Assembly: GCF_900111445.1 (NCBI RefSeq)
Contig: NZ_FOHE01000008.1
Coordinates: 1-64,000, forward strand
Source of the DNA: Oceanobacillus limi
GTDB lineage: Bacteria > Bacillota > Bacilli > Bacillales > Amphibacillaceae
Reading direction: 5' to 3'
DNA: 64,000 nucleotides
Shown: positions 43,661 to 52,764 of the stretch, piece by piece
Position numbering within the stretch: position 1 is the first letter of the stretch
Layout of the letters: each line of letters starts with the position of its first letter
Notes under the pieces: model-generated
Told to the model about the DNA's origin: nothing
Database searches by the model: none
The model's input: the letters and a program-made list of their open reading frames with translations, nothing else
Program-made: the position numbers and the translations under genes

Positions 43661-44602
43661 ATGCAACAGAATAATAAGATCTTGTTTGTTGGTGGAAAAG
43701 GTGGGGTTGGGAAATCCACTACCGCCGTATCGATTGCTTGGCAAGAAGCGCAAGCTGGAAAGAAAACATTATTAGTATCCACGGACCCTGCACATAATTT
43801 AGGAGATATTTTCGGACAAGCTATTGGTGGAGATACGAAGAAAATCACAAAGAATCTTTTTGCATTGGAAATTAATCCGGATGTAGAAACTACTAATTAT
43901 ATTAATCGTGTGAAAGAGAATATACAAGGTGTCGTTCATTCCCACATGATGGAGGAGGTTCATCGTCAATTAGATACGGCAAAGGCTTCACCAGGTGCTG
44001 ATGAGGCAGCGTTATTTGATAAGCTTATTTCCATCATTTTAGAAGAAAGTAATCATTATGATAAGCTCATTTTTGATACAGCACCAACTGGTCATACGAT
44101 CCGTTTGTTAACTTTACCAGAATTAATGGGGGTTTGGATTAAAGGACTATTACAACGTCGAAAAAAAACCAATGATAATTATACTCAATTGTTAAATGAC
44201 GGAGAAGCCGTTGATGATCCAATTTATGATGTGCTAAGAGAACGTCAAAAGCGCTTTGCAAAGGCTAGAGAAGTATTGCTTGATCCTGTGAAGACAGGAT
44301 TTATATTTGTGTTAAATCCAGAGCGGTTACCTATAGTGGAAACGAAAAAAGCAATCGAATTACTTGAAAAATACCATCTTCATGTGAAAACATTAATCAT
44401 AAACAAAGTGCTTCCAGAGGAATCTGTAGGTGGATTTTTTCAGAAACGAAAAGAACATGAGGAGAAATATTTAGCTATGATATTTAAATATTTCCCGGAA
44501 CAAGAATTCATTAAAATACCTTTATTTCCACACGATATTACGAATGAAAAAGACTTAAATCAAATAAGCAAGTATTTTGTAGAGAGGATGGAACGTACAT
44601 GA
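43661..44602 (+). CDS. ArsA/Get3-like ATPase
   Basis: 313 residues of the deviant Walker A family: VGGKGGVGKSTTAVSIAW at the N-terminus with the signature Lys, VSTDPAHNLGDIF (switch I), FDTAPTGHTIRLLTLPE (switch II). In Get3/ArsA the enzyme works as a dimer, closing on a membrane protein or metalloid. Bacterial short forms like this are single-domain and are of unknown cargo. No arsB or arsR is adjacent, so arsenite efflux is unlikely. Partner gene just upstream, oxidoreductase overlapping downstream by four bases: a three-gene operon. Start ATG 43661 has AGGAGG upstream. Confidence 0.88.
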   Translation: MQQNNKILFVGGKGGVGKSTTAVSIAWQEAQAGKKTLLVSTDPAHNLGDIFGQAIGGDTKKITKNLFALEINPDVETTNYINRVKENIQGVVHSHMMEEVHRQLDTAKASPGADEAALFDKLISIILEESNHYDKLIFDTAPTGHTIRLLTLPELMGVWIKGLLQRRKKTNDNYTQLLNDGEAVDDPIYDVLRERQKRFAKAREVLLDPVKTGFIFVLNPERLPIVETKKAIELLEKYHLHVKTLIINKVLPEESVGGFFQKRKEHEEKYLAMIFKYFPEQEFIKIPLFPHDITNEKDLNQISKYFVERMERT

Positions 44603-45582
44603 AAGCATTTGTCCATGAATATGGAAATTTGAAATTGAGGGATATGGAAGAACCTGTTGCGGGTGAAGGAGAGGTAGTAGTTGCGTTACGTTTCGCTGGT
44701 CTGAATCGTCGTGATCTCTATATACCTTCTCGACGAGGTGATAAAGCTGATTCATTGATTCTAGGTTCAGACGGTGCTGGGGTAATAGAAGCTGTTGGAC
44801 CTGGTGTAACAAATGTACGAGTAGGGGATGAGGTGATTGTTAATCCGGCATTACGTTGGTATGCGAATAGTGATGCACCACCGATTGGATTTGATATTTT
44901 AGGTATGCCAGACCATGGCACATTTGCAGAGAAAATTTCCTTGTCAGCCGAACAAGTAGAAAAGAAACCATCATATCTTTCCATGGAGGAAGCATCTGTA
45001 ATAGCTTTACCAGGCTTAACAGGATATCGAGCGTTGTTTACCAAAGGTCAGTTGAAAGAAGGAGAAACCGTCTTTATTCCTGGTGCAGGGAGTGGTGTAG
45101 CAACCTTTTTAATTTTATTTGCTAAAAACAGTGGTGCAATGGTCATCGTGACATCTCGTAGTGAACAAAAACGAGAGCAAGCTATACAATTAGGTGCCGA
45201 TATTGCTATTGAAACACATAGCGATTGGTCGGAGGAGCTAAAAAATGAAACGATTGACCTTGTAATTGAAAGTGTTGGCCGTGCTACGTTTAATCGTTCC
45301 TTAGGTGTATTAAAAAAAGGCGGTAGGATTGTTACCTTTGGTGCAACAACAGAGGATACAATTGATTTTGATTTACGTTCTTTCTTTTATGGACAATATC
45401 AGTTATTCGGTTCGACGATGGGGAGTAGGGAAGAACTACGAGGGATGCTGGAGCACATGGAGATACACCAAACACATCCAGTTGTGGATAAGGTCTATCG
45501 GTTAGATCAAGCACAAGATGCATTTGACTACCTTGAAGAAAACAAACAGTTTGGAAAAATAGCACTAAAAATTCAAGATTAA
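44599..45582 (+). CDS. Zinc-free MDR/quinone-oxidoreductase-type dehydrogenase
   Basis: 327 residues. N-terminal GroES-like domain (MKAFVHEYGNLKLRDMEEP through GSDGAGVIEAVGPGV) and NAD(P) domain with VFIPGAGSGVATFLILFAKNSGA. The catalytic zinc Cys/His ligands of alcohol dehydrogenases are replaced (FAGLNRRDLYI in place of C-x-x-D) and no structural zinc Cys cluster is present, so quinone or enone reduction is expected. B. subtilis YogA is a likely relative. ATGA overlap with the ArsA-like gene shows translational coupling. Its link with that ATPase is unexplained. Confidence 0.85.
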   Translation: MKAFVHEYGNLKLRDMEEPVAGEGEVVVALRFAGLNRRDLYIPSRRGDKADSLILGSDGAGVIEAVGPGVTNVRVGDEVIVNPALRWYANSDAPPIGFDILGMPDHGTFAEKISLSAEQVEKKPSYLSMEEASVIALPGLTGYRALFTKGQLKEGETVFIPGAGSGVATFLILFAKNSGAMVIVTSRSEQKREQAIQLGADIAIETHSDWSEELKNETIDLVIESVGRATFNRSLGVLKKGGRIVTFGATTEDTIDFDLRSFFYGQYQLFGSTMGSREELRGMLEHMEIHQTHPVVDKVYRLDQAQDAFDYLEENKQFGKIALKIQD

Positions 45583-45608
45583 AGCTAGGCTTACAAAAAG
45601 CCTAGCTC
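45582..45608. terminator. Bidirectional terminator
   Basis: AGCTAGGC and GCCTAGCT form the stem between the oxidoreductase (plus) and the germination operon (minus), with AT-rich flanks. Confidence 0.82.
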
Positions 45609-45614
45609 CCCTGC

Positions 45615-45773
45615 TTACCGTAGAATGGAAAAAAAGGGGGAAACGATGATGGCTACAGCCATGGCAATCATCGTGAAAGCGCCAATTTTGCTATTTTCTT
45701 TCCATAGAGTAAAGGCAAACCCAAGAGAATAACAAACGACAATTCCAATAACAATCCAGATGACAATATTCAT
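45615..45773 (-). CDS. Small two-helix membrane protein at the end of the ger operon (GerD-subunit-like)
   Basis: A 52-residue frame: MNIVIWIVIGIVVCYSLGF forms helix one, IGAFTMIAMAVAIIVSPFF helix two. Its ATG at 45773 follows the GerC stop by one base, so it is translationally coupled as the fourth gene. Several GerA-family operons in Bacillus carry a tiny two-helix D gene in this place that modulates germination. The position and topology match; the sequence alone is not diagnostic. A terminator follows. Confidence 0.7.
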   Translation of the reverse strand: MNIVIWIVIGIVVCYSLGFAFTLWKENSKIGAFTMIAMAVAIIVSPFFSILR

Positions 45774-45774
45774 C

Positions 45775-47034
45775 TTAATCTCTCACGTCCTCTATATTTA
45801 ACATTTCACCTTGTCTTCCGAATTTACCTAATCGAACTTTTGTTGTAACATTTATTTTCATATCTGGATACGTGTTCATCCAGTCGAATGTTTCCCATTC
45901 GGGGATGGATTTAAAGTGTTTTCTGGCGATTAGTGACCAACCAAAAGGCTCCGTCCCAAATTCTTCTTGGGTTTTTTTGACTAATTCCTCAATCTTTTCG
46001 GTTAATCGTTCTTCAAATGATTTTTTTAACTTTTCCCGTTTATCTTTATCCTTTGCAAAGTTTATACCACTATGATTTGTTAATACCTCAACGAGTACTG
46101 GGACTTCTACATCAATCGTAGGATTTTTCTTTTTGAGATTCATCTTAATACTCGTTTCTCCATTTTGAATTATTTTTGTTGCGATTTTGTACTTTTCATT
46201 AAAAGGGTCTGGTAAGCTTGTCAGTATGGATTCAAATTCTAATGTAGGATTTAGAAGATATGTTATTCTTGTTTCCTCTAGTGTTAACGTATTGAACATC
46301 TTTCCTTCGTTAAATATAGCTGAACCCGCATATTGAGCAGTATTTGTTTCTCCTTCATAGTCAAATTCGCCAGCAATAATTTGCTCTGGATCTTGTCCTT
46401 TATTTCTCTCATTACTTTGTTGGGCTGTCCCATAGGCAGCTAGGAAGAGGTCGGCATCAGCTTCTGTAATCCGGAAAAACGTCATTAAATCTGATTTGGG
46501 AGTCATCCCCGATTCGCTTCCTAAGTCATACATTTTCTCGAAATATTCATGTGGTCTGGTTTCTAATAACGGTTGATTATTTTGAATGAACTCACTTGTC
46601 TTTTCTTTGGTGACCAATAGTTTTGTATCGCGTCGGATTTCCATTGATTTTGTTGCATCATACACCCATCTTAAGAAATCTGGTTTCGAAGCAAATTCTT
46701 CTGATACAATTAAGATTCTTAATAAGTCATAGGTAATCTCTTTTGAAACTACCGTATTTGCTAAATTCCTGGAGGTTACGAAATCATCCGCAACAAAGGA
46801 AATAATTTCTCGGGGTGGCTCCTCACCGGCACTACCTCCTTGTGCCAGTGAGCCGACCTCAGGGTTCGAAATTAAATAGGTTACTTTTACTCGGTCATCA
46901 TCATCTTCAGCTTTATCCAAGCCTATACCAACGACATACGCCATATCTTCCACCTCTCGTTGATCCCAACATCCGGTAATGAAAAGGAGAAGAAGAAGTA
47001 AATTAGCCATCTTTAGAACCATTTTTGTTATCAT
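45775..47034 (-). CDS. Ger(x)C family spore germination lipoprotein
   Basis: 419 residues. A lipobox ending in Cys (FITGCWDQREVEDMAYVVGIGLDKA, conserved in all GerC subunits) follows the signal helix. The body contains the N-terminal Ger(x)C domain and the C-terminal domain around LKKKNPTIDVEVPVLVEVL to EFGTEPFGWSLIARKHF. It sits on the outer face of the inner spore membrane in a germinant receptor. ATG 47034 has AAAGGAG nine bases upstream and overlaps the gerB end by 32 bases. Confidence 0.93.
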   Translation of the reverse strand: MITKMVLKMANLLLLLLFITGCWDQREVEDMAYVVGIGLDKAEDDDDRVKVTYLISNPEVGSLAQGGSAGEEPPREIISFVADDFVTSRNLANTVVSKEITYDLLRILIVSEEFASKPDFLRWVYDATKSMEIRRDTKLLVTKEKTSEFIQNNQPLLETRPHEYFEKMYDLGSESGMTPKSDLMTFFRITEADADLFLAAYGTAQQSNERNKGQDPEQIIAGEFDYEGETNTAQYAGSAIFNEGKMFNTLTLEETRITYLLNPTLEFESILTSLPDPFNEKYKIATKIIQNGETSIKMNLKKKNPTIDVEVPVLVEVLTNHSGINFAKDKDKREKLKKSFEERLTEKIEELVKKTQEEFGTEPFGWSLIARKHFKSIPEWETFDWMNTYPDMKINVTTKVRLGKFGRQGEMLNIEDVRD

Positions 47035-48118
47035 GTTTAAAATCTCCTTTAAGTTTTGCTACAATCCATAACAAGAACGGTAATATGAAATAAACAGGTG
47101 TTGTTAGGTTAATCAAGGTTTCCCTTAATTCAAAAATAGAATGAGTTGGGCTCTCTGGAATTAAACCGATGAAAACTACAAGTGTCGCTATCGAGGGTAT
47201 TACGTATTCAAAATGATCGATTTTGAATAATCTTCCGAATAGAATTGCTGTAATATAAATGTAAACCGAGAATCGTACAAAAGAAGAAATTAACCAAAAT
47301 GGAAAGAAAAAAGTTTCCATGTTCGATAAAAACCCCATTTCAACGGAACGAATTGCCTCATGAAAAGGGTAATTTAACATTTCCACGGTTTTATAATCAA
47401 ATAGAAATACATAAGCAAGCATTGCCAATGTTAGTTCAATTGATAGAATAATTAATGAAATCCACACTCCTCTTGTAAAGTCTTTTTTGCTTTTAACGAG
47501 AGGGTAAAGGATAAAAATAAATAATAAATCAGCAAAAATAGATAATTTTAAGGTACTCTCCTTCAAAACTTCCCATTCGCCAGGTCCAAAAATAGGATGA
47601 ATAAAAGCGAAATTCCCTTTGTTAAAAGATAGGATTAATGCCAGAAACAAGGAAGCTTTTATATAAGGAATAACTGCCCAAGCGGTTGATCCAATTTGTT
47701 CGAATCCTCTTTTTCCGCCATACGCACAAACGGCCATTAATAAGGCGTAGATTACAATGGTCGGTGTTCGAACGAAATACATCGTCCCAATGATATCTGT
47801 ATAAATGGCCGAATCGATAATAAGTGCTGAATAAGAGATAATCCAAAGAAAAAGTATAATGAAAAAACCAATAATTCTTCCAAATACATGATCAACAACT
47901 TCAATGAGATTCTTGTTTTGATAGGTTGTCGTTACCTTTATTAACAAAAATACAGGAATAATCGAGATGACACCGATAATGAGTGGGGCCACCCAACCTG
48001 CATTTGACAATTTCTCATACAGAATCGCAGGTGTATCATCCGCTAACTTTGTACCTGTCATCAAAATAATAATAGCGATAAATTCTTTGACCCCGATTTT
48101 TCCTTTTGATTGTTCCAT
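47003..48118 (-). CDS. GerB family germination receptor membrane subunit
   Basis: 371 residues with about ten membrane helices, amino-acid/polyamine transporter-like (GerAB type): IGVKEFIAIIILMTGTKL at the start, then FFIILFLWIISYSALIIDSAIY and IIVYALLMAVCAYGGKRGFEQIG-like region. In the receptor this subunit binds the germinant. A short basic tail (KHDNKNGSKDG) ends in the gerC start region. It begins at ATG 48118, 12 bases after gerA ends. Confidence 0.93.
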   Translation of the reverse strand: MEQSKGKIGVKEFIAIIILMTGTKLADDTPAILYEKLSNAGWVAPLIIGVISIIPVFLLIKVTTTYQNKNLIEVVDHVFGRIIGFFIILFLWIISYSALIIDSAIYTDIIGTMYFVRTPTIVIYALLMAVCAYGGKRGFEQIGSTAWAVIPYIKASLFLALILSFNKGNFAFIHPIFGPGEWEVLKESTLKLSIFADLLFIFILYPLVKSKKDFTRGVWISLIILSIELTLAMLAYVFLFDYKTVEMLNYPFHEAIRSVEMGFLSNMETFFFPFWLISSFVRFSVYIYITAILFGRLFKIDHFEYVIPSIATLVVFIGLIPESPTHSIFELRETLINLTTPVYFILPFLLWIVAKLKGDFKHDNKNGSKDG

Positions 48119-48129
48119 TCATGTTCTCC

Positions 48130-49653
48130 TTACTTCTTCTTAATATCTTTTGGTTTAACATAACCAGGACGAAACATTTCATTTTGTAATACGCGCCTAA
48201 AAATTGTATCTCCAGAGGAAACATATTTTGGTGTAAGAGGCGCTAAATATGGGATACCAAAAGATTTAATGGAAACTAAGTAAAAAATCCCAGCTGTAAA
48301 TAAAGCCGCCATTCCGTATATGCCAAACAAACTTGCAGCTATTAGGAAAAGAAACCGAATTAATCGTATCGAGAAATTCATACTAATATCACCGACTGCG
48401 AAGGAACTCAGTCCACCGAGAGCAACTACAATTACAACAATTGGACTAACGATATTTGCTTGAACAGCAGCCTGTCCTAAAATTAGTGCACCAACGATTC
48501 CGATGGTTGGTCCAATAGGACTTGGTACACGTAGTCCAGCTTCCCGTATAAGTTCAAAAGCGAGTTCCATAATAATTACTTCTATTGCGGCAGGAAAGGG
48601 TACTTTTTCTCGAGTTGCAGCAATAGCGAGTAATAAATCGGGTGGAATCATTTCCGAATGATAGGAAACAACTCCAACATAAACTGCAGAAGTAAATAAT
48701 GTAATAAATAACGCAACCATTCGTAGAATTCTCGTAAAATTACCATATGGAAACCGCAAATAATGATCTTCGGATGAATGGTAAAAGGACCAGAATGTTG
48801 CTGGTAAAACTAAACAGGCGGGTGAATTATCCATTAACAATACGATGTATCCATCCTCAATGAAAGAGGCAGCGCGGTCTGGTCTTTCTGTATAGAGAAC
48901 AGTAGGGAAGATGGACAATTTTCTTTCTTCGATATGTTGTTCTAATAAGCCTAGGTTTTGAATGGCATCAACATCCAATGCATTAATACGCTTTTTAATA
49001 TTGGATATTAATTTATCATTCGCTAAGTCTTTTTCATAAAGAATAAATAGATCATTCTTGGACCTTTCGGTGATGGTCAAAGATTCAACAACTAGGTTTT
49101 CATTTTTAACCTTTTTGCGTACCATGGAAATATTCGTATTTGCTCTTTCATTAAATGCTTCTTTTGGCCCCTTCACAACAGTTTCGTTTTCTGATTTTTC
49201 AATATTCCTACCTTCGAAATTAGCCGCGCTTAAGATATATGCTTTTGAATCATCGTCAACTAGAAGAATAGCACTACCCTTGTTTAAGTTGGTCAACACA
49301 TTTTTAATTTTGCATTCCGTTGAAATGGAAAGGACCGACACAATATCATCAATCTTTTTATCTGAATCATTATTAGACAATAATGGCTTAATTACATTTT
49401 CCTCAATAATCTTTGTATCGGTAACAGTATTGATAAACAATATTGCTGCCTTTTTATTTGAACCACCGATATGTAAATTCCTAACTTTAAAATCCTGATT
49501 ATGCGGATACGTATATATCTTTTTAAATATATCTAATGTTTGTTCTAAATTATTTCCTATATTTGAATCTTTTAACTTTATATCTTCTTTTGATGACTTT
49601 TCTGGAACATCTGGTACTGTTTGATAAGCTTTTTTTAATAATTTTTTAAACAT
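48130..49653 (-). CDS. GerA family germination receptor subunit
   Basis: 507 residues. An N-terminal hydrophilic region (1-290), a GerA core with four to five membrane helices (about 300-450: LRMVALFITLFTSAVYVGVVSY, PFPAAIEVIIMELAFELIREAGLRVPSPIGPTIG in parts, and ALGGLSSFAVGDISMNFSIRL) and a short C-terminal tail with PKYVSSGDTIFRR. The conserved P-A-A-x-E-x-x-x-ME and R-x-P-x-x-x-G-P motifs are intact. The operon order A-B-C-(D) is the normal one. The first 60 residues are Lys/Asp/Asn-rich. Start ATG 49653. Confidence 0.94.
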   Translation of the reverse strand: MFKKLLKKAYQTVPDVPEKSSKEDIKLKDSNIGNNLEQTLDIFKKIYTYPHNQDFKVRNLHIGGSNKKAAILFINTVTDTKIIEENVIKPLLSNNDSDKKIDDIVSVLSISTECKIKNVLTNLNKGSAILLVDDDSKAYILSAANFEGRNIEKSENETVVKGPKEAFNERANTNISMVRKKVKNENLVVESLTITERSKNDLFILYEKDLANDKLISNIKKRINALDVDAIQNLGLLEQHIEERKLSIFPTVLYTERPDRAASFIEDGYIVLLMDNSPACLVLPATFWSFYHSSEDHYLRFPYGNFTRILRMVALFITLFTSAVYVGVVSYHSEMIPPDLLLAIAATREKVPFPAAIEVIIMELAFELIREAGLRVPSPIGPTIGIVGALILGQAAVQANIVSPIVVIVVALGGLSSFAVGDISMNFSIRLIRFLFLIAASLFGIYGMAALFTAGIFYLVSIKSFGIPYLAPLTPKYVSSGDTIFRRVLQNEMFRPGYVKPKDIKKK

Positions 49654-49727
49654 TTACTTCAACTCCAATGATTACTAGTCTTACCTTTCCACGATGCCCT
49701 TAAAAATATGTGCTGTAAAAATGAATA

Positions 49728-49763
49728 AAAAATAAAATCCCACTTTTAAGTTTGTAGGATTTT
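49728..49763 (-). terminator. Terminator of the SpoVA cluster
   Basis: Minus strand AAAATCC and GGATTTTA form the stem directly after the DUF421 stop, with ATTTTTTATT behind. It separates the SpoVA-type cluster from gerA. Confidence 0.75.
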
Positions 49764-50619
49764 ACTTTAAGTAAGGGGAGACAATATCTAGAGCTTCTTG
49801 TAATTTCTTGCTGTTTTTCTCGTACATTTGCTTTGAATCCTCATTCTCCGTAGCTAATGCAAAGAGTTCCAAATCTGCCTGAGTCTTCTTCATTGTAGCT
49901 TGTAAAAGAGGTTTTTGACTTGGGCTTGGGACTGCTATTTTATCATCATACAAATCAACTGTTAGTTGTCCATGTGAATCTACCTGACCTAAGAATACAT
50001 TTTCAATGCTTACATTTAATTTATCTAACTCTGTCTCAAGCCAATTGGTATTCAAAGATAGGTTGGCAAGAGGTTCCAATAATACCTTTCCATCCATAAT
50101 AACTGTTTGAGGTTCTCTTTCTGGGGCTAATTTGATATCTAAATCCTTTGCTGTTAACGGTTGGTTTTCTTTTTTTGGTAAAACACTTAATTTACCGGTA
50201 GGCTCCAATACGGCAAATTCAACATCTGCAACTTTAAAGATATTTTTTTCTCGAAGATTTTCTAGTAAATCATCCGTTGAGTAATGTTCTTTCTTAAGGT
50301 TATCCTCCATAATTTTCCCGTTTTGTATAACAACTTTACTCTTTCCTTGGGTGAAATTACGGAAGCTCTTACTCTTTAACGAAATGAGTTCTACCATATA
50401 GGGAACGATAAACCAAATAAACATGGCAAGCGGTGCATAATAATATGGGCTATCTAATGTACTGGCGTGGATGGCTACAATACCACCTAAAACAACCCCC
50501 GAAATATATTCAAAGATATTCATTTGTGAAAGTTGCTTTGTTCCTAACCATTTTGTCATGAAGAAAAGGATGATTACGAGTGATAGTGCCCGTAGTACAA
50601 TTTGAATCCAATCAGGCAT
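49762..50619 (-). CDS. DUF421 (YetF-like) membrane protein with C-terminal DUF1657-like helix
   Basis: 285 residues: three membrane helices in the first 85 (IVLRALSLVIILFFMTKWLGTKQLSQMNIFEYISG, split, and PLAMFIWFIVPYMVELISL), a cytoplasmic DUF421 beta domain (about 90-210: KVVIQNGKIMEDNLKKEHYS, NVFLGQVDSHGQL), and a C-terminal helix (LLQATMKKTQADLELFALA, from about 240) like the DUF1657 proteins of the same operon. In SpoVA2-type clusters this gene is last. Its function is not known; DUF421 relatives are linked to spore germination in some Bacillus. Start ATG 50619. Confidence 0.85.
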   Translation of the reverse strand: MPDWIQIVLRALSLVIILFFMTKWLGTKQLSQMNIFEYISGVVLGGIVAIHASTLDSPYYYAPLAMFIWFIVPYMVELISLKSKSFRNFTQGKSKVVIQNGKIMEDNLKKEHYSTDDLLENLREKNIFKVADVEFAVLEPTGKLSVLPKKENQPLTAKDLDIKLAPEREPQTVIMDGKVLLEPLANLSLNTNWLETELDKLNVSIENVFLGQVDSHGQLTVDLYDDKIAVPSPSQKPLLQATMKKTQADLELFALATENEDSKQMYEKNSKKLQEALDIVSPYLK

Positions 50620-50634
50620 AACTACTGATCCTTT

Positions 50635-50838
50635 CTATTGTTTATATTGTGGTTCCTCTTGTGATAATAAAATCACTTGCTTGTCTAAGTCTTTTTTAAT
50701 TTCTCTTACAATTGCTTGTGCCTTGTGAAAGGCTTCCGTCGCTTCACGTTCATTTGATTGTATAGCGAGCGTCTCTAAATTTGCTTCCACGCTTTTTATC
50801 GTTGAATAACAGGATTTTACTTGAGATCCTACAGTCAT
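50635..50838 (-). CDS. DUF1657 protein (second copy)
   Basis: 67 residues of two amphipathic helices: MTVGSQVKSCYSTIKSVEAN and the second from about 28-60, ending EEPQYKQ. The start (TVxxQVK) and end (EEPQYK) match the other DUF1657 gene at 53503. Family members are small helical proteins of unknown function found in SpoVA2-type operons. Start ATG 50838 with TTGGAGG upstream; the next gene begins 16 bases after its stop. Confidence 0.88.
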   Translation of the reverse strand: MTVGSQVKSCYSTIKSVEANLETLAIQSNEREATEAFHKAQAIVREIKKDLDKQVILLSQEEPQYKQ

Positions 50839-50904
50839 GTCTTGACGATACCTCCAACTTGTTAGTAAAAGGGGGAAGTCGTATGAAAACGGCTCCCATC
50901 AATA

Positions 50905-51255
50905 TTATCCCTTTGGTTTAAAAATCAATGCACCAATCATACCGAAGATAATTGCTGCTGAAATACCGGAGCTTGTAACTTCGAACATGCCAGTTATGAC
51001 TCCAATAATTCCATGTTTCTCTGCTTCTTGCATGGCACCATGTACGAGGGAGTTCCCAAAGCTTGTAATAGGAACGGTTGCGCCTGCACCAGCAAAATCG
51101 ATAAGAGGTTCGTATAATCCAACCCCATCTAAGATTGCTCCTGAAACAACTAAGATACTTAAGGTGTGTCCAGGTGAAAGTTTAAAAACATCAAACATTA
51201 TTTGTCCGATCACACAAATAAGGCCGCCAACAACAAATGCCCAAAAAAATATCAT
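50905..51255 (-). CDS. spoVAE: Stage V sporulation protein AE (SpoVAEb)
   Basis: 116 residues with four membrane helices: [67 protein letters not shown] (split), and the final [23 protein letters not shown]. This matches SpoVAEb, one of the SpoVA membrane channel subunits that move dipicolinic acid into the forespore and out at germination. It overlaps the spoVAD stop by four bases (ATGA). Confidence 0.92.
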   Translation of the reverse strand: MIFFWAFVVGGLICVIGQIMFDVFKLSPGHTLSILVVSGAILDGVGLYEPLIDFAGAGATVPITSFGNSLVHGAMQEAEKHGIIGVITGMFEVTSSGISAAIIFGMIGALIFKPKG

Positions 51256-52268
51256 ACACGATCACTTCCTGACTCAATTGAAACTGCATGTGCAATACAT
51301 GGAATGGGATCTTTTTGGTTTACACTTAATGGAGAGTGTAATGCTCCTGTTGCTACAACAAGAATTTTAGTTAGCTCACCTTTTTTCAACTTATTTAAAA
51401 AATGTCCATAAGCTACAACAGCAGAGCATGCCGCTCCACTTGCCCCAGCTAAAACGGGTTGATCTTCTCGATAAATAGTTAATCCGCAATCTACATATTT
51501 GTCCTCTTTTATATCGATTCCGTTTTTATGGAAGAGGTCTAATGAAACCTCTCTACCGATATGACCTAAATCACCGGTAATGATTAAATCATAATAAGAT
51601 GGATCCACATTTCGCTCACGCAGATGGGTTGTAATGGTGTCCACAGCTGCTGGAGCCATTGCACCACCCATATTGAATGGGTCAGTCATTCCCATGTCAA
51701 CTACCTTTCCTGTGGTAGCTGAAGTTACAATAGGGCCATTTCCTTCCTTTGCAAGCAGGACACATCCTGCTCCTGTAACCGTCCACTGAGCGGTTGGTGG
51801 CTTTTGACCACCGTATTCAGTAGGGTATCGGAACTGTTTTTCCGTAGCTGCATTATGACTGGAAGCTCCACTTAGGATGTATTCGGCGCCATTTCCATTA
51901 ATGAGAAATGCGGATAATGCTAAGCTCTCCATGGAAGTTGCGCATGCACTAAAAAGGCCAAAATAAGGAACTCCAATCGTCTTAGCAGTTAAGCTGGTTG
52001 GTGTAATTTGATTGATTAAGTCGCCACTAATGAAGTAAGATACCTGTTCCTTTTGGATATGGCTATTTTTAATTGCATGTTGACAAGCTTCTTCCATCAT
52101 TGTTTGTTGTGCTTTCTCAAAAGATGCTTGGTTTAACCACATATCATCATGTAAAATATCGATATCATTTGGTATCTTTCCATTGGCTTCAAAGGGGCCA
52201 CCAACAGTACCTGATGAGATGATAACGGGACTATTTTCAAATACCCAAGTGCGATGACCTTGTAACAT
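51252..52268 (-). CDS. spoVAD: Stage V sporulation protein AD (SpoVAD)
   Basis: 338 residues of thiolase-like fold. Conserved features are [21 protein letters not shown] (with the cysteine position of thiolases), [35 protein letters not shown] in parts, and [14 protein letters not shown]. SpoVAD binds dipicolinic acid and works with SpoVAC and SpoVAE. ATG 52268, overlapping the spoVAC stop (TAATG), is preferred to the ATG at 52283. Fits a SpoVA2-type operon. Confidence 0.93.
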   Translation of the reverse strand: MLQGHRTWVFENSPVIISSGTVGGPFEANGKIPNDIDILHDDMWLNQASFEKAQQTMMEEACQHAIKNSHIQKEQVSYFISGDLINQITPTSLTAKTIGVPYFGLFSACATSMESLALSAFLINGNGAEYILSGASSHNAATEKQFRYPTEYGGQKPPTAQWTVTGAGCVLLAKEGNGPIVTSATTGKVVDMGMTDPFNMGGAMAPAAVDTITTHLRERNVDPSYYDLIITGDLGHIGREVSLDLFHKNGIDIKEDKYVDCGLTIYREDQPVLAGASGAACSAVVAYGHFLNKLKKGELTKILVVATGALHSPLSVNQKDPIPCIAHAVSIESGSDRV

Positions 52269-52756
52269 TACATACCACCCCATTGAATGAAGATAGTCTT
52301 AATCAATGCAACGATGAATGCAGAAAAGACACCGAATAAAATAACAGAACCAGCTAATTTGAACATATTTCCACCAACACCTAGGACAAAACCTTCCGTT
52401 CGATGCTCAATTGCTGCTGAAATAACGGCGTTACCGAAACCGGTAACTGGAACTGCTGTCCCTGCACCAGCAAATTGACCAATACGATCGTATATTCCAA
52501 AGCCGGTTAGTAGCATTGTTAGAAAGATTAGTGTTGCAGTTGTTGGGTTGCCAACAGTTTGTTCGGTGAAATTAAAAAAATATATATAAAATGTGGAAAT
52601 AAGTTGGCCGATAAAACAAATAAATCCACCTACAAAAAATGCTTTTAAACAGTTTTTAAAAACTGGTCTTTTTACTTCACGCTTACTTTGAAATGATTGA
52701 TATTGTTGGGCGGAAGGTGGTAAGTTCTTTTTTTTCTTATCTGCCATTTCCTTCAC
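52268..52756 (-). CDS. spoVAC: Stage V sporulation protein AC (SpoVAC)
   Basis: 162 residues. A basic N-terminal tail of about 45 residues is followed by about four helices (FFVGGFICFIGQLISTFYIYFFN, ATLIFLTMLLTGFGIYDRIGQFAGAGTAVPVTGFGN, SVILFGVFSAFIVALI). SpoVAC is the mechanosensitive channel-like subunit of the SpoVA complex. It starts at GTG 52756 (or ATG 52747) with AAAGGA upstream. The tail with KKKKNLPPSAQQYQSFQSK is typical. Confidence 0.93.
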   Translation of the reverse strand: MKEMADKKKKNLPPSAQQYQSFQSKREVKRPVFKNCLKAFFVGGFICFIGQLISTFYIYFFNFTEQTVGNPTTATLIFLTMLLTGFGIYDRIGQFAGAGTAVPVTGFGNAVISAAIEHRTEGFVLGVGGNMFKLAGSVILFGVFSAFIVALIKTIFIQWGGM

Positions 52757-52764
52757 TCTTTCCT

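Noticed and set aside
43661-44602. Arsenite pump ATPase
   Set aside because: It is a single-domain ATPase and there is no arsB, arsR or arsC next to it; the CC-terminal partner fits a different system.
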